DNA from: Prorocentrum cordatum
Lineage: Eukaryota; Sar; Dinophyceae; Prorocentrales; Prorocentraceae
Length of the DNA stretch: 32,500 nucleotides
Direction: 5' to 3'
NCBI GenBank assembly: GCA_963575745.1
Contig: CAUYUJ010002094.1
Coordinates: forward strand, 32,501-65,000
The number at the start of each line of letters is the position of its first letter. The stretch's first letter is position 1. The position numbers were made by a program, and so were the translations under genes. Shown piece by piece: positions 1-10,521 of the stretch. The notes under the pieces are model-generated. The model searched no databases. It was not told the DNA's origin and was given only the letters and a program-made list of their open reading frames with translations.

Positions 1-470
1 AGAAAGTACGTGGCAGAACCAGACGGCCCCATCGGGTGGGTAGAGCCTAGCGGGCGGGTCGGGAAGGCGGGCCCAGGCGGCCAGGTCAAGCAGGCGGGTT
101 GCTGAAGCGTGAACATTGCATGAGTCGCGAGGAGAGCTCGAGCTATAGCGCGATTCCGACATAAATCGTCAGAGAGGCCAAAGCAACAGTGCGATTCCTG
201 AGTGTCGAAGGCGCGACGTCTGAATAATTCCCGAAGAAGTCCCACGCGAAGGCGCGATTCCTGCATAACTTGCGTGGGCGCCCCGCGCGAGCGCGCGATT
301 TGGGAACAAAACGTGAGGAAGTATCAGGCGGAAGCCGTTGTTGTTGTATCTCGGTAGCTGAAAAACAAGGTTCGAGTCCCGGGAGGAGCACTTTATAATT
401 GAAAAACACCACGTGTCCCGGAGGGGATCGATAATAACAACACATAACAACAATTACTCCGACGGAAGAA
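1..470 (+). repeat. R repeat, copy a (left-truncated by window edge)
   Basis: This is the 3' part of a composite repeat that recurs near 5220, 8105, 8455, 9226, 9733, 13284/29478, 30118 and 31490. Shared blocks in order are: a GC-rich block with the phrase GGCAGAACCAGACGG; a run of degenerate 30-40 bp subrepeats of the type GCGCGATTCCTGCATAA; a block ending GCCGTTGTTGTTGTA; and a GGTTCGAGTCCCGGGAGGAGC segment. That last segment at 371-381 matches the tRNA/SINE B-box consensus (GGTTCGANTCC), but other copies have GCGAGCCCC there and I see no convincing A box, so a pol III origin is only a guess. The frame open across this copy is not credible as a gene. Confidence 0.75.
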
Positions 471-860
471 CCCCACATAAGAATCCTCTGGGCGAATCTG
501 GAAAAAGCCATCACCGACGTCCTCGTGGTTGGTGAGGCGTCCTGGCTGTCTCTTCTGCGTAGATTTCCTCTCGCCTTGGCGCGGGCCCCCCTTCCACTCC
601 TTACGTTGTCCCCATCCTCGCCCCCCTGTTTGTTCCGCGCCCCGCCACCCACCTCTCCCCCAGGTGCATGAGCGCGCATGTCGATGTTCCTCGGCGCCGT
701 CGCGCCACGGCCAGCACAGGCGCGTTCTCTACTGGTCACGTCGCGCAGCCGTTGGGACAACCCCGCGGGCCAGGCTGTCGGGACAACCCCGCGAGCCGCT
801 GGCGCGCAAGACCAAGCCGTTGGGACAACCCCGCGGGCTTCGAGCGAGGCGCAGCCGCGC
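471..860. other. GC-rich region with a triplicated GGGACAACCCC motif
   Basis: No gene is seen here. Three copies of a motif reading GTTGGGACAACCCCGCG or close to it lie at 751-769, 777-794 and 819-837. Each can fold as GGG-ACAA-CCC. They lie just 3' of the helicase remnant's stop codon on the minus strand, so they would be in its 3' UTR. Confidence 0.5.
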
Positions 861-1342
861 TCAGGCGGAAGGCAGCACGAAGCCCAGCTCTGCCGCGAGC
901 TGCTTCGCCTCCGCCCTGGACAAAACCGTCTCTTGTCGAACTCCAGGAGCGCCTTCCGCAGGGACGCCGGCGGCCCGCACTCCAGGAACTCTCGCGGCGG
1001 CGGCCGCAGGATCAGCATGTTCCGCATGCACGTGGCGCGGGAGAACATGACGTAGAGGTGCAGCCACCACTGCTCGTCCGACATGCCCGTGCGGCCAGCG
1101 TCCTCGTCTCTCGCGCAGTCGATGGTGACGCCCTTGCGCAGCGTCTGGCCCTGCGACAGCGTGGAGGTCAGGTAGGACGCGTGCGTCAGGGTGAACCCCG
1201 AGCGGCGCTCGCTGTGCGCCCCCGAGCTCTGCCATGTGAACTCCCTTTCGCTGGGCCTGAACATCAGCAAGCTCCGCGCCCGCGCCTCGGCCTGGCCGTC
1301 GTCGTCGGCGCCTTCGGCGCCCTGTCGCAGCACCTCGGCGAC
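861..1342 (-). pseudogene. C-terminal fragment of a SF1 (Pif1/RecD-like) helicase, frameshifted
   Basis: On the minus strand the translation contains LTHASYLTSTLSQGQTL (helicase motif V-like, compare the HKxQGxTL box of Pif1/RecD helicases) followed about 35 residues later by WLHLYVMFSRATCM (motif VI-like, YVxxSRxR) and ILRPPPREFLECGPPASL. I recall closely similar tails in dinoflagellate helicase models, but have not checked this. A plausible splice acceptor (CTCCACAG) precedes position 1342, so this may be a last exon. Near 921-930 the frame shifts by one base: after the LLEFDK segment the expected ending (AEAKQLAAELGF...) continues in another frame to a TGA at 861-863. No upstream helicase exons are in the window; beyond 1380 there is only a tandem repeat. 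It is a gene remnant, or a last exon with one sequencing indel. Confidence 0.6.
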
Positions 1343-1379
1343 CTGTGGAGCCCAAAAACTTCCTTGTTGCATCCAAAGT

Positions 1380-2145
1380 GTGGCCTGGGAACTGCGTTCT
1401 GGCAGCGCGAGAACCCAACATTGACGACAGTTACAGGTTTTGGATGACCCGCTCGGATTACCAACATGATCTGCGGGCCCCATAGGGAGGGGGCTCCCGC
1501 CTGAGACTTCCTCGCAGTTCACTCACAGACGAGGCTCCCGCCTGAGACTTCCTCCATATTCAGGCTTGAGGAGCCCAAAATTGACGACAGTTACAGGATT
1601 CCGATGACCCGCTCGGATTACCAACATGATCTGCGGGCCCCATAGGGAGGGGGCTCCCGCCTGAGACTTCCTCACAATTCACTCAGAACGAGGCTCCCGC
1701 TGAGACTTCCTCCAATTCAGGCTTTGCGAGCCCAAAGTGACGTCAGTTCAGGTTTCCCGCTCGGATTTCCAACATGATCTGCGGGCCATAGGGAGGGGGT
1801 CCGCCTGAGCCTTCTCAGAATTCACTCACACGAGGCTCCCGCCTGAGACTTCCTCCAATTCAGGCTTGAGGAGCCCAAAAGTGACGACAGTTACAGGTTT
1901 CCGATGACCCGCTCGGATTACCAACATGATCTGCGGGCCCCATAGGGAGGGAGCTCCCGCCTGAGACTTCCTCCCAATTCACTCACAGACGAGGCTCCCG
2001 CCTGAGACTTCCTCCATTTTCAGGCTTGACGAGCCCAAAAGTGACGACAGTTACAGGGTTCCGATGACCCGCTCGGATTACCAACATGATCTGCGGGCCC
2101 CATAGGGAGGGGGCTCCCGCCTGAGACTTCCTCACAATTTACTCA
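1380..2145. repeat. Tandem array, about 160-bp unit, roughly 4.5 copies
   Basis: The phrase CCAACATGATCTGCGGGCC recurs at 1461, 1621, 1769, 1921 and 2081, giving periods of 148-160 bp. Each unit also contains GAGGCTCCCGCCTGAGACTTCCTC and a GAGCCCAAAA..GACGACAGTTACAGG block. The array directly follows (on the minus strand, precedes) the helicase exon, so it may be an expanded intronic sequence. The sub-phrase CCTGAGACTTCCTCAC reappears alone near 3865 and, with one change, near 4642. Confidence 0.85.
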
Positions 2146-2440
2146 ACGATGATGAGGATGAGGATGATGAGTGGTGGTGAAGATGAGTGGTGAAGTGGAT
2201 GATGATTGATTGTGAGTGGTGGTGGCGATGATGATGTTTGAATGAGGATGATGCCGATGCCGATGATGATGATGATGATGTTCATGAGCGTGTGAGAGAG
2301 TGCGAGTGATGATGATGATGAGTATGTGAGTGACTAAGCATGTGAGAGAGCATCATCGATGATGCTGATGAGGTTGATGATGAGAGAGTGCGAGTGAGTG
2401 TGAGTGTGTGTGTGTGTGTGTGTGTTCCTGTTCATGCGCG
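2146..2440. repeat. GATGAG/GTGAG-rich low-complexity tract ending in (GT)n
   Basis: The sequence is an impure mix of GATGAT, GATGAG and GAGTGTGAG words running into a pure GT run near 2405-2424. No gene is seen. Confidence 0.8.
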
Positions 2441-2524
2441 GGGTGTCCAGAGAAAACAAGACCCACTTTTGGATGTGGGGAACTACAGCAACAACAACCA
2501 AGCACAACAACAGCAACAACGCAA

Positions 2525-2750
2525 CAACAACAACAACAATTACTAGCACGTGGGGACACTCCGTTCTCACCAGTGCCAGGGTTTTCATAGGAGGCGGGCC
2601 AATACCCCCACTTTGTGGGGGGGCCGGTTCGTTCAAGCTATACCACATTTCCAAACGACTCTTCGCCACCACCCACACCCAGCTTCCCGCCCTATGACGT
2701 TCGGACACTTCACTTCGTGGCCTGCGGACGACCGTGGCTACTACACTGGC
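2525..2750. repeat. Duplicated segment, first half, copy 1
   Basis: The sequence from ACAACAATTACTAGC through the phrase GACCGTGGCTACTA is repeated with few changes at about 3974-4197. It contains the hairpin-forming phrase CCCCCACTTTGTGGGGGGG. No coding sequence is recognised. Confidence 0.8.
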
Positions 2751-3062
2751 GCATGGGTACAGTGACTTGTTGTGGTAACATTTTCTGGACGCTAGCTTAG
2801 TATACGACTTTTCCCCCTGTTCCAACACTGGACACCTGTACCGTTTTCCGACGTTTTTCCGTTTCTGTACCACACAAGCGAAGACACTTATTTTGAGTGG
2901 TACCACGTGCGTGGCGCCAGCATACCACAGGACTTGTTTCCGTTGTTGCGAGACGATACATGCTCATTCTTGTTCTGTGGTTGTCGTTCCGGCCTCAATG
3001 TGCAATACTGGCTCATTCGTCTACGAAATACACGTGACTAGCTCTCTCTGGTTGGAGGTCCT
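2751..3062. other. Unique-looking stretch with no recognisable gene
   Basis: I see no supported gene, RNA or repeat. It is absent from the second copy of the surrounding duplication. Confidence 0.4.
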
Positions 3063-3312
3063 GATGGTTGTGGTTGTCCCGATGGTTGTCGCGATGATTG
3101 TCCCGATGATTGTCCCGATTGTTGTTCCGATGGTTCTCCCGATGGTTGTCCCGATGGTTGTCCCGATCGTTGTCCCGATGGTTGTCCCGATGGTTGTCCC
3201 GATGGTTGTCCGATGGTTGTGGTTGTCCCGATCGTTGTCCCGATGGTTGTCCCCATGGTTGTCCCGATGGTTGTTCCGATGGTGGTCCCGATGGTTGTCC
3301 CGATGGTTGTCA
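3063..3312. repeat. 12-bp minisatellite, unit GATGGTTGTCCC
   Basis: About 20 units of 12 bp with occasional changes (GATCGTTGTCCC, GATGGTGGTCCC). Because 12 is divisible by three, every frame on both strands stays open and gives monotonous peptides (VVPM, SRWL, DGCP, GQPS). I do not take any of these as genes. A GGAGGAGGA run follows at about 3340-3365. Confidence 0.9.
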
Positions 3313-3427
3313 GCGATGCCGGATCCTCACGCCCCCCGCCGGAGGAGGAGGAGGAGGAGGAGGAGCAGGACAAGGCGCGGCGGCTCTGGACACATACGTG
3401 CTCTGGAGACATACTAAAGAGACGAAT

Positions 3428-3965
3428 GCGTGCGCGCGCGAAGAAAAAACGAATGTGTCCCACATGGTATTATTTGACAGGGATGATGGCCCTGGCAGGC
3501 GCGCAACCTTTGTTGCAGAAGTTCGAAGCACGTGAAAAAGTTGCTCGCAAGAGCCCGTTTGACAGAAATGTTGAAAAAGTATTGGGTTTCCTAAGAAATC
3601 CGCAAGAGCGCGCGGGGTGAATTTTGAAACCCTTTTTTTGAAAAACCATTGGGTTTTTCATGTTTTTATGTGAAAATCGCTACGAAGACTAAGGTTTTGG
3701 AAGGATTTCGTCTTGCGCGCGCGAATGTGCACTTCGTGTCATTTTTTGCAAGGGATTCTTGAAGTTTGGTCATGTTAGAACAAGAAATGTCCACTTTGCC
3801 TTATTTTTTTGCAAGGGAAAACCGATCGTAACAACACAACCGGATCCGGACACCCCGTTTTGCCTGAGACTTCCTCACGAAAATGATGAAAATGTGGCTG
3901 CGGCCTAGGCGCGGGGGGGGGCGCGCACGCACCAGGGGCCCCAACAATAATTATTCTTTAGAATT
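3428..3965. repeat. Duplicated segment, second half, copy 1
   Basis: The sequence from GTGCGCGCGCGAAGAAAAAACG to CAACAATAATTATTCTTTAG is repeated at 4215-4740. The content is AT-richer than its surroundings and includes repeated TGCAAGGGA words. No gene is recognised. Confidence 0.8.
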
Positions 3966-4745
3966 AATAATGTTCAACAACAACAACAATTACTAGACTG
4001 GGGACACTCCGTTCTCACCAGTGCCAGGGTTTTCATAGGAGGCGGGCAATACCCCCACTTTGTGGGGGGGCCGGTTCAAGCTCTACCAAATTTCCAAACG
4101 ACTCTTCGCCACCACCCACACCCAGCTTCCCGCCCTATGACGTTCGGACACCTTCACTTCGTGGCATGCGGACGACCGTGGCTACTATTCAGGGCCCCGC
4201 GGCCGACGACGACCGGCGTGCGCGCGCGAAGAAAAAACGAATGTGTCCCGCATGGTATTATTTGACAGGGATGATGGCCCTGGCAGGTGCGCAACCGTTG
4301 TCGCAGAAGTTCGAAAAAGTTGCTCGCAAAAGCCCGTTTGACAGAAATGTTTAAAAAGTGTTGGGTTTCCTACGAATCCGCAAGAGCGCGCGGGATGAGA
4401 TTTTGACATTTTTTTGTTGAAAAACCATTGGTTTTTTGATGTTTTTATGTTAAAATCGCTCCGAACACTAAGTTTTGGAAGGATTTCGTCTTGCGCGCGC
4501 GAATGTCCACTTTACCTTATTTTTTGCAAGGGATTCTTGAAGTTTGGTTATGTTAGAACAAGAAATGTCCACTTTTATTTTTTTTTGCAAGGGAAAACGG
4601 GGGGGGAACAAAACAACCGGATCCGGACCAACCCGTTTTGCCGGAGACTTCCTCACGAAAATGATGAAAACATGGCTGCGGCCTAGGCGCGGCGAGGGGG
4701 CCGTGCACCAGGGGCCCCAACAATAATTATTCTTTAGAAGTAATA
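3966..4745. repeat. Second copy of the duplicated segment, both halves fused
   Basis: 3974-4197 matches 2525-2745 and 4215-4745 matches 3428-3965. In this copy the two halves are joined by about 20 bases, whereas in copy 1 they are separated by about 680 bases that include the 12-bp minisatellite. Either copy 2 lost that segment or copy 1 gained it. Confidence 0.8.
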
Positions 4746-4749
4746 ATGT

Positions 4750-4751
4750 TC

Positions 4752-4785
<34 letters not shown>

Positions 4786-4813
4786 GCAACAACAACAACA
4801 AAAGCAAAAACAA

Positions 4814-4879
<66 letters not shown>

Positions 4880-4902
4880 AAACAACAACAACAACGACAA
4901 CC

Positions 4903-4944
<42 letters not shown>

Positions 4945-5098
4945 GCAGCCGCAACAACAACAACAACAAGAAGAACAGCAGCAGCAGCAGCAACAACAGC
5001 AACAGCAACAGCGACAGCAATGACAACAACAATAATAATAGTAATAATAAAGCAACAACAACAACAACAACTACTACTACTACTACTACTACTTCTAT

Positions 5099-5146
<48 letters not shown>

Positions 5147-5215
5147 ACCAATACCAACACCAACAACAACACCTTCATCATCATCATCATCATCATCAAC
5201 AACAATCAGTTTCAT
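4750..5215. repeat. Long compound trinucleotide tract (CAA)n-(ACT)n-(CAT)n
   Basis: About 280 bp of slightly interrupted CAA/CAG, then about 85 bp of ACT, then a short CAT run. The open frames encode homopolymers (poly-N, poly-L, poly-C) and are artefacts of the repeat. Confidence 0.95.
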
Positions 5216-5219
5216 ATTG

Positions 5220-5735
5220 ATCGGTCCTATATACTTGCGTGCCATGAAACACGTATATCCCAATCGTCTTCGATCGTACCGCGGCTTGGGGTAGATCTTC
5301 CTTACCTGCCACGCGCATGCAGTGCAGCTCCTAAGGCAGGGGAAGAGAAGACGGACGGAAGGGGGACAGAGAAGGATGGAGCATGAGAGAAATTAGCAGG
5401 AGAGGGCTAGGACCGGAAAGCGCGTGGCAGAACCAGACGGGCAGATCGGGCGGGTAGACCACCAGTGGGCGGGTCGGGAAGGCGGGCCCAGGCGACCAGG
5501 TCGACTAGGCGGGCTGTTGAAGCGTGAGGCCTGCATGAATCGCGAGAAAATCTCGAGTGATAGCGCGACTCCCAAGTGAATCGTGAGAAAAGCCAAAGCA
5601 AGAGCGTGATTCCTGAGTATCGAGGGAGGGCGCGGCGTCTGAATAAATTGATAGGAAGTCCCTCGCGAAACCGCGATTCCTGCATAAATTATGAAGACGT
5701 CCCGCGCTACCGAGGAACCCCACATACTCATATTA
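5220..5735 (+). repeat. R repeat, copy b
   Basis: Begins after the trinucleotide tract with the R start block (CGTCTTCGATCGTACC...), then AGGCAGGGGAAGAGAAGACGGACGG, the GGCAGAACCAGACGGGCAGATCGGGCGGG block, and several CGCGATTCC subrepeats. It lacks the GCCCCGGGAGGGGC end block and runs into the 90-bp minisatellite. Confidence 0.75.
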
Positions 5736-5779
5736 TGGCTAGAGTGATGATAGCTGAAGTGAAGCACGTGAGAATGATG

Positions 5780-7985
5780 ATGGTGGCCATTCCCTGCGCA
5801 CCCCCTATGGTGTCAAGAAAGTGCCACGCCTGTTGCGCCCTGGACGACTGGCTCGGATAGCGGCCGCGCTCAGAGACCAACACCTGCGGACCCCCTAAAG
5901 TTATGAGAATATGCCACGCCTGCTCCGCCAGCGTTCCCCTGTGCCCTGAGCACGACCGGCACGGATACCAAACTTGCGTACCGATGTGCCCTGAGCACCA
6001 CCGTCACGGATAGAGGCCGCGCTCAAGGAGCACCCCGTGCGCACCCCCTGTGGTGTCGAGAATAGGCCATGCATGCTATGCCCTGGACGACCGTCACGGA
6101 CAGCAGCGCCATGGACGACCGGCACGGATAGCGACCGCGCTCGGGGACCACCCCCTGCGCACCCCCTATGGTGTCGAGGAAATGCCACGCCTGCTATGCC
6201 CTGGCGACCGGCACGGATAGCGCCGCGCTCAGAGACCACCCCCTGCGAACCCCCTATCGTGTCGGGAAAGTGCCACTCCTGCTATGCCCTGGACGACCGG
6301 CACGGATAGCGGCCGCGCTCGGGGACCACCCCCTGCGCACCCCCTCTGGCGTCGAGAAAGTGCCACGCTTGCTATGCGCTGCGCGATGGCCCGCATAGAC
6401 GCCGCGCTCGGGGACCACCCCCTGCGCACCCCCTATGGTGTCGAGAAAGTGCCACGCCTGCTATTCCCTGCGCCATGGCCCGCATAGACGCCGCGCTCGG
6501 GGACCACCCCCTGCGCACCCCCTAGGGTGCATAGAAAGTGCCACGTCTGGTATGCCATGCGCCCTGGCTCGCATAGACGCCGCACACGGGGACCACCCCC
6601 TGCGCACCCCTATGGTATCAAGAAAATGCCACGCCTGCTATGCCCTGCGCCATGGCCCGCATAGACGCCGCGCTCGGGGACCACCCCCTATGGTGTCGAG
6701 AAAGCGCCACGTCTGCAATGCCCTGCGCCATGGCCCGCATAGACGCTGCGCTCGGGGACCACCCCCTGCGCACCCCCTATGGTGTCGAGAAAGTGCCACG
6801 CCTGCTATGCGTTGCGCCATGGCCCAATCTAGACGCCGCGCTCGGGACCACCCCCTGCGCACCCCCTATGGTGTCGAGAAAGTGCCATGCCTGCTATGCC
6901 CTGCGCCGTGGCCCGCATAGACGCCGCGCTCAGGGACCACCCCCTGCGCACCCCCTATGGTGCCGAGAAATGCCACGCCTGCTATGCCTGCGCCATGGCC
7001 CGCAAGACGCGCGCTCGGAGACCACCCCTTGCTATGCCTGCGATGGGCCAGGTGTGCATTGTTCGAGAAAGCGCCACGCCTGCTATGCCCTGCGCCATGG
7101 CCCGCATAGACGCCGCGCTCGGGGACCACCCCCTGCGCACCCCCTACGGTGTGGAGAAAGCGCCACGCCTGCTATGCCCTGCGCCATGGCCTGCATAGAC
7201 GCTGCGCTCGGGGACCCCCCCCGCGCACCCCCTCTGGCGTCGAGAAAGTGCCACGCTTGCCATGCTCTGCGCGATGGCCCGCATAGACGCCGCGCTCGGG
7301 GACCACCCCCTGCGCACCCCCTATGGTGTCGAGAAAGTGCCACGCCTGCTATTTCCTGCGCCTTGGCCCGCATAGACGCCGCGCTCGGGGACCACCCCCT
7401 GCGCATCCCCTATGGTGCCGAGGAAATGCCACGCCTGCTATGCCCTGCGCCATGGCCCGCATAGACGCCGCGCTCAGGGACCACCCCCTGCGCACCCCCT
7501 TATGGTGTCGAGAAAGTGCCACGCCTGGTATGCCCTGCGCCATGGCCCGCATAGACGCCGCAGACCACTCGCGGGTGGAAAAGTGCCACGCCTGCTATGC
7601 CCTGCGCCATGGCCCGCATAGACGCCGCACTCGGGGACCACCCCCTGCGCACCCCCTTTATGGCGTTGAGAAAGTACCACGCCTGCTATGCCCTGCGCCA
7701 TGGCCCGCATAGACGCCACGCTCAGGGACCATAGACGCCACGCTCAGGGACCACCCCCTGCGCACCCCCTATGGTGTGGAGAAAGCGCCACGCCTGCTAT
7801 GCCCTGCGCCATGGCCCGCATAGACGCCGCATTCGGGGACCACCCCCTGCGCACCCCCTTATGGCGTCGAGAAAGTACCACGCCTGCTATGCCCTGCGCC
7901 ATGGCCCGCATAGACGCCGCACTCGGGGACCACCCCCTGCGCACCCCCTATGGTGTCGACAAAACCCCACGCCTGCCGTCCCCTG
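5780..7985. repeat. 2.2-kb minisatellite, about 90-bp unit, roughly 24 copies
   Basis: The unit contains CACCCCCTGCGCACCCCCTATGGTGTCGAGAAAGTGCCACGCCTGCTATGCCC followed by one of two variant blocks. Variant A (CTGGACGACCGGCACGGATAGC) dominates about 5840-6320. Variant B (CTGCGCCATGGCCCGCATAGAC) dominates about 6380-7960, and a last A-type unit closes the array near 7981. The near-90-bp period keeps many frames open on both strands, giving 30-residue repeats. No frame stands out, so I treat this as non-coding satellite DNA. Confidence 0.9.
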
Positions 7986-7989
7986 GACG

Positions 7990-8104
7990 ACCGTCGTGCT
8001 GTGCTGTGCTGTACTGAGCTGTGCTGAGCTGTGCTGCGCTGTGTGAGAAAGAGAGGGAGGAGGAGGGGAGGTGAGGTGAGTGAGGGTCGCGGGTGCGACG
8101 CGGC
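7990..8104. repeat. (GTGCT)n pentanucleotide run and GA-rich tail
   Basis: CTGTGCTGTGCTGTACTGAGCTGTGCTG is a 5-bp period related to the AGCAT-type arrays at 10.5-11.2 kb. It is followed by GAGAGGGAGGAGGAGGGGAGG. Confidence 0.75.
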
Positions 8105-8354
8105 AGGGATGAAAAGCTGAACCCCACGAAACATGTGGGGAATAATATGCGAGGACGTGTCAGGCGGTCGCCGTTTGTTGTTGCAATTCGGAGGCCACGG
8201 GGCCAAATTGACCCTCAAGCCTTTCCGTGACACAAAACAAAAAGCGAGCCCCGGGAGGGGCACTTCAATCGTAAGAAGTCAATGTGCGCCGGAGGGGATG
8301 ATAAATAATAAATGTACCCCAGAAGTGAGAACTCAACAATCACAACAACAACAC

Positions 8355-8411
<57 letters not shown>

Positions 8412-8452
8412 ACATCATCATCAACATCATCATCATCATCATCAACAACACC
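8105..8452 (+). repeat. R repeat, copy c (3' portion) plus (CAT)n tail
   Basis: Carries the CGTTTGTTGTTGCAATTCGGAGGCC block, GCGAGCCCCGGGAGGGGCAC and the GGAGGGGAT motif, then a TCA/CAT run of about 100 bp at 8354-8450. Confidence 0.7.
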
Positions 8453-8454
8453 AG

Positions 8455-9222
8455 TCATATGAAGACTGTTCGCTCCTATCTGCACGCGTGCCGTTCAACA
8501 CGTATATCCAAAAATCCCGATACCCATCCTCTTCGTCTTCGATCGTACCCCCTTGGGGGCATATCTTTCTTACCTCCAACGCGTATTTCACGCAGCCCGT
8601 AAGGCAGGGGAAGAGAGGACGAATGGAAGGAAGGAACAAGGAGGGACGAGGATGGAGCACGAGAGAGAGAGAGAGTAGCAGGAGGGAGGCTAAGAGCAGA
8701 AAAGACGTGGCAGAACCAGACGGGCACATCGGGCGGGCAGACCCTAGCGGGCGGGTCGGGAAGGCTGGCCCAGGCGGCCACGTCGAGCAGGCGGGTTGCT
8801 GAAGCGTGCGTCCTACATGAATCGCGAGTCTCGAACGATAGTGAAATTCCCAATTTAATCGCAAGATTGGCCCAAGCGAAAGCGTGATTCCTGAATGTCG
8901 AGGGCGCGGCGCCTGAATAAATTGCAAGGAAATCCCACGCAAGAGCGCGAGCTCTGCATAAATTGGGAGGAGGTTCCCACGCGAAAGCGCCATTTGTAAA
9001 TAAATGGTGCGGAAGCATCAGGTGGGAGCCGCTGTTGTTGTAATTCGGGGGCCAGGGGCCCAATTCTGAGACCCAAGACTGCACCTAATACAAAAAGCGT
9101 GTGAAACCGGAAAGGACAGTTCAATTGAAAAAAGTGTCCCGCAAGGAGAGTCAACCACCAAAACAACAGCAACAACAACAACAACAACAGCAACAACAAC
9201 AACAACAACAACAACAACAACT
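8455..9222 (+). repeat. R repeat, copy d (most complete) plus (CAA)n
   Basis: A full-length example of R, used here to define it. It has the start block AAGACTGTTCGCTCC; TCTTCGATCGTACCCCCTTGGGGGCAT (a small hairpin); AGGCAGGGGAAGAGAGGACG; a (GA)n run; the GGCAGAACCAGACGGGC GC-rich block; subrepeats near 8810-9000; GAGCCGCTGTTGTTGTAATTCGGGGGCC; and a CAA run at 9166-9222 that ends directly at the next start block. Confidence 0.8.
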
Positions 9223-9225
9223 TGT

Positions 9226-10150
9226 CAAGACTGCTCGTTTATATCCGACCGCCTGCCATTCACCACATTGACCACGAACCCTCGATACCCCCCGCCCTCT
9301 TCGTCTTCGATCATACCCGCTTAGGGGTACTTCTTTTCTTACCTGCATCGTATATTCCGTGCCGCTCCTAAGGCAGGGGAAGAGAGGACGGATGGAAGGA
9401 AGGGACAAAGAGGAGAAGAAGGATGGAGCACGAGCGAGCGAGCAGGAGGGGGGCTAAGAGCAAAAAACGGATGGCAGAACCAGACGGGCAGATCGGGCGG
9501 GTAGACCCTAACGGGCGGGTCGGGAAGGCGGGCCCAGGCGGCCATGTCGAGCAGGCAGGTTGCTGAAGCGTGCGTCCTGCATGAATCGCGAGTCTCGAGC
9601 GATAGTGAGACTCCCAAGTAAATCGCAAGATTGGCCCAAGCGAAAGCGTGATTCCTGAATGTCGAGTGCGCGGCGCCTGAATAAATTGCAAGGAAATCCC
9701 ACGCAAGAGCGCGAGCTCTGCAGAAATTGGTAGGGACAAAGGAGAGGGACGAGGATGGAACACAATAGAGAGAGAGAGAGAGTAGCAGGAGGGGGGCCAG
9801 GAGCAGAAAACACGTGGCAGAACCAGACGGGCAGATCGGGCGGGTAGACCCTAACGGGCGGGTTGGGAAGGCGAGCCCAGGCGGCCAGGTCGAACAGGCG
9901 GGTTGCTGAAGCGTGCGTCCTGCATGGATCGCGAGTCTCGAGCAAGAGCGTGATTCCCGAATAAATCGTGAGGAAATCCACAGCGAGAGGGTGATTCCTG
10001 CGTGTCGAGAGCGTGGCGTCTGAATGAATTGCGAGGATGTCCCACGCGACAACGCGACTCCTGTATACATTGTGAGGACATCCAGCGCGACAGCGCGGTT
10101 TGGGAGTAATTGGTGAGGAAAGATCAGGTGGGAACCGTTGTTGTTGTGGT
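9226..10150 (+). repeat. R repeats, copies e and f, truncated and fused
   Basis: Copy e starts at AAGACTGCTCG (9226) and breaks off near 9732, where a second R copy begins abruptly inside the GGGACAAAGGAGAGGGACGAGG block. The fusion point shows rearrangement between R copies. The subrepeats in f (9930-10110) show the 35-40 bp period especially clearly. Confidence 0.7.
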
Positions 10151-10309
10151 TGTTGTGGGTCCAGCAATACAAATTAGTTGTTACTGCACTTCCCATGGAA
10201 AAAACGTGGTGCGAACCCCAGGAAAAAAAGCATTGTATCTCAATCAAAAGAAAGACTCGTTAGCGAAGGAGGGGGCCAACCACAATTGTTCGTTGCAATG
10301 CAAGTTCCA

Positions 10310-10362
10310 AACCACAACAACAACCACAACAACAACCACAACAACAACAACAACAAAACAAC
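10310..10362. repeat. (CAACAACCA)n microsatellite
   Basis: Repeating ACAACAACC then CAA units, in the position that simple repeats take at the end of other R copies. Confidence 0.8.
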
Positions 10363-10364
10363 AA

Positions 10365-10521
10365 TGACAAGTAGCCTGGCGAAAAACCCAACCCTTTTTT
10401 CCCTACCTAGGCTCTGCCTAGAAGGGTTCTTACTCTCTTGGCTGAAAGGGCCGGGCAGTGGGAACCAGCCCGGGCGGTTCCCCCAGTACCCGCCCCGCGG
10501 TTCCCCCAGTTACGTCCCCTT
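10365..10521. other. Region with a CCTAGG hairpin
   Basis: 10401-10426 folds as CCC-CTAGGC-TCT-GCCTAG-GGG. GGTTCCCCCAG occurs twice (about 10478 and 10500). No gene is seen. Confidence 0.5.

Noticed and set aside
371-381. tRNA gene or SINE promoter (B-box match)
   Set aside because: Only this copy matches the B box; there is no clear A box at the right distance and no cloverleaf.
3038-3463. Long overlapping open frames with VVPM, GQPS and DGCP repeats
   Set aside because: They come from a 12-bp minisatellite; all frames on both strands are open, so length is not evidence of coding.
4727-5294. Poly-N, poly-L and poly-C open frames
   Set aside because: These are direct translations of a trinucleotide microsatellite.
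5780-7985. Possible CRISPR array
   Set aside because: The whole 90-bp unit is repeated without unique spacers, and the DNA is eukaryotic.
5901-8017. Many open frames with 30-residue repeats on both strands
   Set aside because: They follow a unit of about 90 bp, divisible by three. No frame is better preserved than the others and no start or splice context is seen.
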